10,930 bases of DNA from Bacteroidota bacterium (lineage in GTDB: Bacteria; Bacteroidota; Bacteroidia; Chitinophagales; Chitinophagaceae): assembly GCA_023429365.1 (NCBI GenBank), contig JAEYVW010000364.1, forward strand, positions 1 through 10,930, given 5' to 3'. The position numbers and the translations under genes are program-made. Position 1 is the stretch's first letter. Every line of letters begins with the position of its first letter. The notes under the pieces were generated by a model. That model did no database searches, was not told the origin of the DNA, and saw only the letters and a list, made by a program, of their open reading frames with translations. Positions 9,401-10,930 of the stretch are shown piece after piece.

Positions 9401-9823
9401 AGGGTTGGAACGTAAACCAGTCTCGAGAATCTTCGCATCCAGTTTAGCCACGGATGATGTAATCTTCGAACGACGCGCGGTACCATATCCCACTACCACT
9501 ACTTCCTCAAGTTTGGAACTGGCACCAGGTTGTAAAGTCAGATCGATCGTTGATGAACTGCCTACCGGCTGTTCCACTGTGGCAAAGCCGGCATAACTAA
9601 ATACCAGTACATCACCATCAGCGACGTCGATAGAATATTCCCCGGCTGAATTAGTTTGTGTGCCCGTTATTTTTCCTTTAACGGTTACGCTTACACCCGG
9701 GAGAGGTTGTCCACCTTCCTGCGACCGTATGGTCCCGGAAACTTTTTTACCCTGTGCCCACACAGAAGCCGCCATCAGAATAAAACTGATAAGCATTCCT
9801 AATTTGAAACATGCAGTCCTCAT
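6407..9823 (-). CDS. SusC/RagA-family TonB-dependent outer-membrane transporter (NanO-like)
   Basis: A 1138-residue TonB-dependent channel that, with the SusD partner, should import sialic acid or sialo-oligosaccharide across the outer membrane. Signal peptide 1-23 (VWA|Q); carboxypeptidase-D regulatory-like domain about 28-97 (VSGTIRSQEGGQPLPGVSV through VFSYAGF); TonB box and SusC signature LEEVVVVGYGT at 105-115; plug domain to about residue 235, including LRGG, PLILMDG, IEVLKDASATAIYGARASNG and VILITSKRG; then the beta-barrel, ending in LVFGANLTF with the terminal Phe expected for outer-membrane insertion. There is no N-terminal STN (secretin/TonB) extension, so it is not a transducer signalling to an anti-sigma factor. 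First gene of the cluster, 192 bp from the divergent regulator; a candidate promoter and operator lie just upstream. Substrate is inferred from the neighbouring nan genes. Uninterrupted, and of normal length for the family. Confidence 0.95.
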   Translation of the reverse strand: MRTACFKLGMLISFILMAASVWAQGKKVSGTIRSQEGGQPLPGVSVTVKGKITGTQTNSAGEYSIDVADGDVLVFSYAGFATVEQPVGSSSTIDLTLQPGASSKLEEVVVVGYGTARRSKITSSVAKLDAKILETGLRSNPAQALAGTIPGLRVSTGTGRPGSLPSIVLRGGTNFDGSGSPLILMDGQVRGSLSDINPEDIGSIEVLKDASATAIYGARASNGVILITSKRGKTGQSSVNLNVRRGTSFLNVPYNFLSAEDYIKWSRMGVVQAILNGTFGTVASNTALSGVGPRATGNLYKDPVTGAILDGNYDNRAVWSVMRLNDINRELLTQPGWKQMKDAVPTDANGNYDPNGTYADLIYRDFNYGDYGLHDRATIQEYNVGFSGGNDRGGYFANLGYYDEDGLSLKTFYRRLTFTLNGDYKIKDWLKSESSLQFNKANWRDQTLQNGESNYWGRMLSAPPTMRGTNANGEFILGRDASDGNPLVNIDKYKRDNQSDKFTLGQSFRVDIMKDLYLKLGGIWMYDEEVGESFNRDFRTGLLSLTNPNTGWNRTRASSAWFDRTIRQTYNAILNYELNFLGKNNIAAMAGFEYYNAYSSGISASGSQAPTDDFADLQYTLNNATTQTRGTDTYHNRDRILSGFGRILYDWDGKYLASFTIRRDGVSRLNGDNQYGNFPAASVGWLIHREDFMSSTRGWLSYMKLRASWGKNGNIGIGTSNAVGLYEVQGAYGSQNPYNGNIGFLQTSLANPSLRWEKTNTTEIGADMGFFNNRLNASIAYYNRVTDDKLALVNLPTSSGFSTIRTNNGSMRNRGVELDASYKILQGREFSWQVSANAAWNKNTVLKLPFNGNPNNRQDGTQIYDPRTGQVIWVGGLQEGQEWGELFGFVAEGIIRTQKDLDNYNKFDEAAKQAYQNGGAGRGVASQQLIQQYNLNAGRPANNPLYVATQLGDVMWKDIDNNDTIDYRDRVSLGRTIPRWTGGFNTTVSWKGFSLFARLDFALGHIQQDFMQMWALTSAQGEFNATDIVKDTWTPENPNAKYPRYQWADQLNTKNMDRPSDMFFVNSSYLAFREVSLSYSLPTHLLRKIKASGLRLTVTGQNLGYITNSLLNLPERTGQQSSAYTIPTQLVFGANLTF

Positions 9824-9849
9824 ACAAGCAATTTTTTGGTTTAATTAAG

Positions 9850-9868
9850 TATTATGTATGACATAATA
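9850..9868. promoter_or_regulatory. Putative GntR operator upstream of susC (perfect palindrome)
   Basis: TATTATGTATGACATAATA is a perfect inverted repeat: 8-bp arms around a 3-bp centre. Its core GT-ATG-AC fits the GT-N3-AC consensus known for FadR-subfamily GntR regulators, and such a regulator is encoded divergently next to it. It lies 26 bp upstream of the susC start codon and overlaps the downstream end of the candidate -7 element, a position suited to repression. A related site precedes the regulator gene. The palindrome is seen; binding is inferred. Confidence 0.72.
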
Positions 9869-9899
9869 AAGTTAACAACATTTCCGTTTTACAGCCAAA
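9867..9899 (-). promoter_or_regulatory. Candidate promoter for the susC-led cluster
   Basis: On the minus strand, TTTG (9899-9896) as -33 element, a 21-bp spacer, and TAACTTTA (9874-9867) as -7 element resemble the Bacteroidota primary sigma consensus (TTG or TTTG, then TAnnTTTG), with one mismatch in the final base of the -7 box. Transcription would start near 9860, inside the palindromic operator, giving a leader of roughly 35-40 nt. The region is AT-rich, so chance matches are possible. Confidence 0.45.
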
Positions 9900-9921
9900 T
9901 ATTTTCTGAATATTTTTTAAC

Positions 9922-9934
9922 TGATTAATAATCA
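9922..9934. repeat. 13-bp palindrome in the middle of the divergent region
   Basis: TGATTA-A-TAATCA is a perfect inverted repeat with a single central base. It sits near the midpoint of the intergenic region, about 65-75 bp upstream of both predicted transcription starts, where an activator shared by the divergent promoters could act. It lacks the GT-N3-AC core, so it is not another copy of the putative GntR operator. In AT-rich DNA such a palindrome may arise by chance. Confidence 0.4.
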
Positions 9935-9964
9935 ATGTAAAATTTAGTCCAGGAATTTAGTATT

Positions 9965-9995
9965 TTAGACATACTGACTCATTTAATTAATTTTG
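9965..9995 (+). promoter_or_regulatory. Candidate promoter for the GntR-type regulator gene
   Basis: TAATTTTG (9988-9995) is an exact match to the Bacteroidota -7 consensus TAnnTTTG. A weak -33 element TTAG (9965-9968; consensus TTTG or TTG) lies 19 bp upstream. Transcription would start near 10001, giving a very short leader of about 15 nt before the ATG at 10016. The second operator-like site begins at the base right after the -7 element. Confidence 0.55.
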
Positions 9996-10014
9996 TATTA
10001 AGTCGCACATATTA
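9996..10014. promoter_or_regulatory. Putative second GntR operator, at the regulator's own start
   Basis: TATTAAGTCGCACATATTA matches the susC-side palindrome at 14 of 19 positions and keeps the GT-N3-AC core and the outer TATTA arms, although its own symmetry is imperfect (6 of 9 pairs). It lies between the candidate -7 element (9988-9995) and the ATG at 10016, where a bound repressor would block its own transcription. The two site centres (9859 and 10005) are 146 bp apart. Binding is inferred. Confidence 0.6.
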
Positions 10015-10015
10015 T

Positions 10016-10741
10016 ATGAATCTTGCAGCATTAAAGGATAACCTGAAATCGGTGGACACCAGTTCGCTTGTAGACCGTGTAGAAGCCAACCTGGTGAATC
10101 TTCTACAGGAGCGGAAATTGAAAGTGGGTGATTCTATACCAAAAGAACTCGAATTAGCCGAATTGCTGGGTGTGAGTCGCACCGTTATCAGGGAAGCCCT
10201 TTTGCGATTGCGTACTATGGGTCTAATTGAATCCAAAAAGAAAAAAGGCGCGGTGATCACCAGTCCCGATCTATTTGGAATTATGAGCAAAAGCATGAAT
10301 CCGCATATTCTCGACCAGGAGACTTTACGAGAGATGTTTGAGATCAGGCTTGTACTCGAGATCGGTATGGCCGACCTGCTGTACCAGCGTATCACTAAAG
10401 CTGATATCGAGGAATTGAAGGAGATCGTGAGTACCGAACCACCGGCTACGCAATTCCACTTATTCAATATTGAACATGAGATAGCCTTTCACGGCAAACT
10501 CTACGAGATCACCGGCAATAAAACAATGAAAAAATTTCAAAAGATGTTGCTGCCAATTTTCGATTATGTTCATCATAGCGGGTTACTAAAGAAACAAACA
10601 GCTTTGAGAATGTTCGTGTCACACAAAGAACTGGTGGGTATTCTTGAAACAGGCACACCCGAAGAGTTCAGGATTGGTATGCGCCAGCATTTAGAGAATC
10701 ACTTTGCGAGGCTATTTGATAAGGAAATTCTTCCGGGTTAG
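10016..10741 (+). CDS. GntR-family transcriptional regulator, FadR/FCD subfamily; likely controls the sialic acid cluster
   Basis: A 241-residue cytoplasmic DNA-binding protein of normal length for the family. The N-terminal winged helix-turn-helix spans about 17-82: VEANLVNLLQE helix, the GntR mark VGDSIPKELELAELLGVSR, recognition helix SRTVIREALLRLRTMGLI (54-71), then a Lys-rich wing. The C-terminal FCD ligand domain (about 105-235) has EIRLVLE, and the expected metal-site residues Glu155 (EIAFH; usually Asp), His159, His203 (SHKEL) and His225 (MRQHLENH). The start at 10016 keeps the full N-terminal helix. Transcribed divergently from susC; both promoters carry a GT-N3-AC palindrome that suits this subfamily. 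It probably represses the cluster and itself and is released by Neu5Ac or a breakdown product; the effector is a guess. It is a functional counterpart of NanR, but I do not assign the symbol because its predicted sites lack the GGTATA repeats bound by E. coli NanR. Confidence 0.92.
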   Translation: MNLAALKDNLKSVDTSSLVDRVEANLVNLLQERKLKVGDSIPKELELAELLGVSRTVIREALLRLRTMGLIESKKKKGAVITSPDLFGIMSKSMNPHILDQETLREMFEIRLVLEIGMADLLYQRITKADIEELKEIVSTEPPATQFHLFNIEHEIAFHGKLYEITGNKTMKKFQKMLLPIFDYVHHSGLLKKQTALRMFVSHKELVGILETGTPEEFRIGMRQHLENHFARLFDKEILPG

Positions 10742-10745
10742 GTTG

Positions 10746-10787
10746 TTGGATACTGGATGCTGGATGTTGGATACTGGATGTTGGATA
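10746..10787. repeat. Array of six 7-bp repeats (YTGGATR)
   Basis: Starting 4 bp after the regulator stop codon, six exact-length heptamers run without gaps: TTGGATA, CTGGATG, CTGGATG, TTGGATA, CTGGATG, TTGGATA. Variation is limited to the first base (T/C) and last base (A/G), and the two change together, so there are only two unit types in the order ABBABA. No open frame uses it convincingly. Its role is unknown; it might be a slippage-prone or dispersed intergenic repeat. Confidence 0.85.
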
Positions 10788-10930
10788 GGTCAGGAAGTTA
10801 CATATAGGAGGTAAATTACCAGGCATCGCTGTTTAATAAATAGTCATCCATTTCCAATGTACTAAAGTTCGATAGATCTCTCTAACAAATCCTTTTTCTC
10901 CATCATCCTTTTTAGCAACACCATTTGGTT
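10788..10930 (-). other. Region after the repeat array: possible 3' end of a convergent gene, unidentified
   Basis: No plus-strand reading frame of note. On the minus strand two frames enter from the right edge: one ends at a TAG at 10864-10862 after 22 codons (ending KKDLLERSIEL, amphipathic and plausible as a C-terminal helix), the other at a TAA at 10835-10833 after 31 codons (ending WKWMTIY). I cannot tell which, if either, is coding. A short palindrome GGTAA-A-TTACC lies at 10810-10820, too short for a terminator and with no T-tract. Confidence 0.25.

Noticed and set aside
9959..9975. Inverted repeat AGTAT-N7-ATACT as a third operator
   Set aside because: Arms are only 5 bp, the spacing differs from the two 19-bp sites and the GT-N3-AC core is absent.
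10012..10467. 151-codon minus-strand open frame
   Set aside because: Antisense to the regulator; very Ser/Arg-rich product, while the plus strand encodes a complete GntR/FCD protein.
10746..10787. CRISPR array
   Set aside because: Units are only 7 bp and directly adjacent, with no spacers and no cas genes.
1..10930. tRNA, rRNA, insertion sequence, integrase or attachment-site signals
   Set aside because: No gaps large enough, no transposase or integrase reading frame, and no matching terminal repeats were found.

Overview
The window is an almost complete sialic acid (N-acetylneuraminate, Neu5Ac) utilisation locus from a Bacteroidota bacterium, most likely of the Chitinophagaceae or a close relative. 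The evidence is a tandem SusC/SusD outer-membrane pair with a carboxypeptidase-regulatory-like domain and a TonB box reading LEEVVVVGYG, AT-rich leaders without clear Shine-Dalgarno sequences, candidate promoters of the TAnnTTTG type, and protein signatures typical of that phylum. The genus assignment is inference.

Layout. Six genes lie on the minus strand and are transcribed from right to left: susC-like (9823-6407), susD-like (6382-4820), N-acetylneuraminate lyase nanA (4729-3776), a periplasmic kelch-type sialic acid mutarotase/epimerase (3769-2606), an MFS permease of the NanT type (2584-1340) and an exo-sialidase (from 1327, running off the left edge after 442 codons). A GntR/FadR-type regulator (10016-10741, plus strand) is divergently transcribed. 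Gaps inside the cluster are 6 to 24 bp, except for 90 bp between susD and nanA, which holds a strong intrinsic terminator. The right end (10742-10930) has a 42-bp array of a 7-bp repeat and perhaps the 3' end of a convergent gene. No gene-free stretch exceeds 300 bases.

How the genes work together (inference from families). The sialidase releases Neu5Ac from glycans. The SusC/SusD pair imports it across the outer membrane. The mutarotase equilibrates the released anomer in the periplasm. The MFS permease carries it across the inner membrane. The lyase splits it into N-acetylmannosamine and pyruvate. The ManNAc epimerase and GlcNAc kinase needed to finish the pathway are not in the window and may lie beyond the left edge or elsewhere.

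Regulation. The 192-bp divergent region carries two related 19-bp sites, a perfect palindrome (9850-9868) and a 14/19-identical, less symmetric copy (9996-10014). Both have the GT-N3-AC core of FadR-subfamily operators, and each lies at the downstream edge of a candidate -7 element, one for susC and one for the regulator itself. This points to a GntR repressor controlling both the cluster and its own gene. The gene set is a known type; the regulatory layout is the least expected part.
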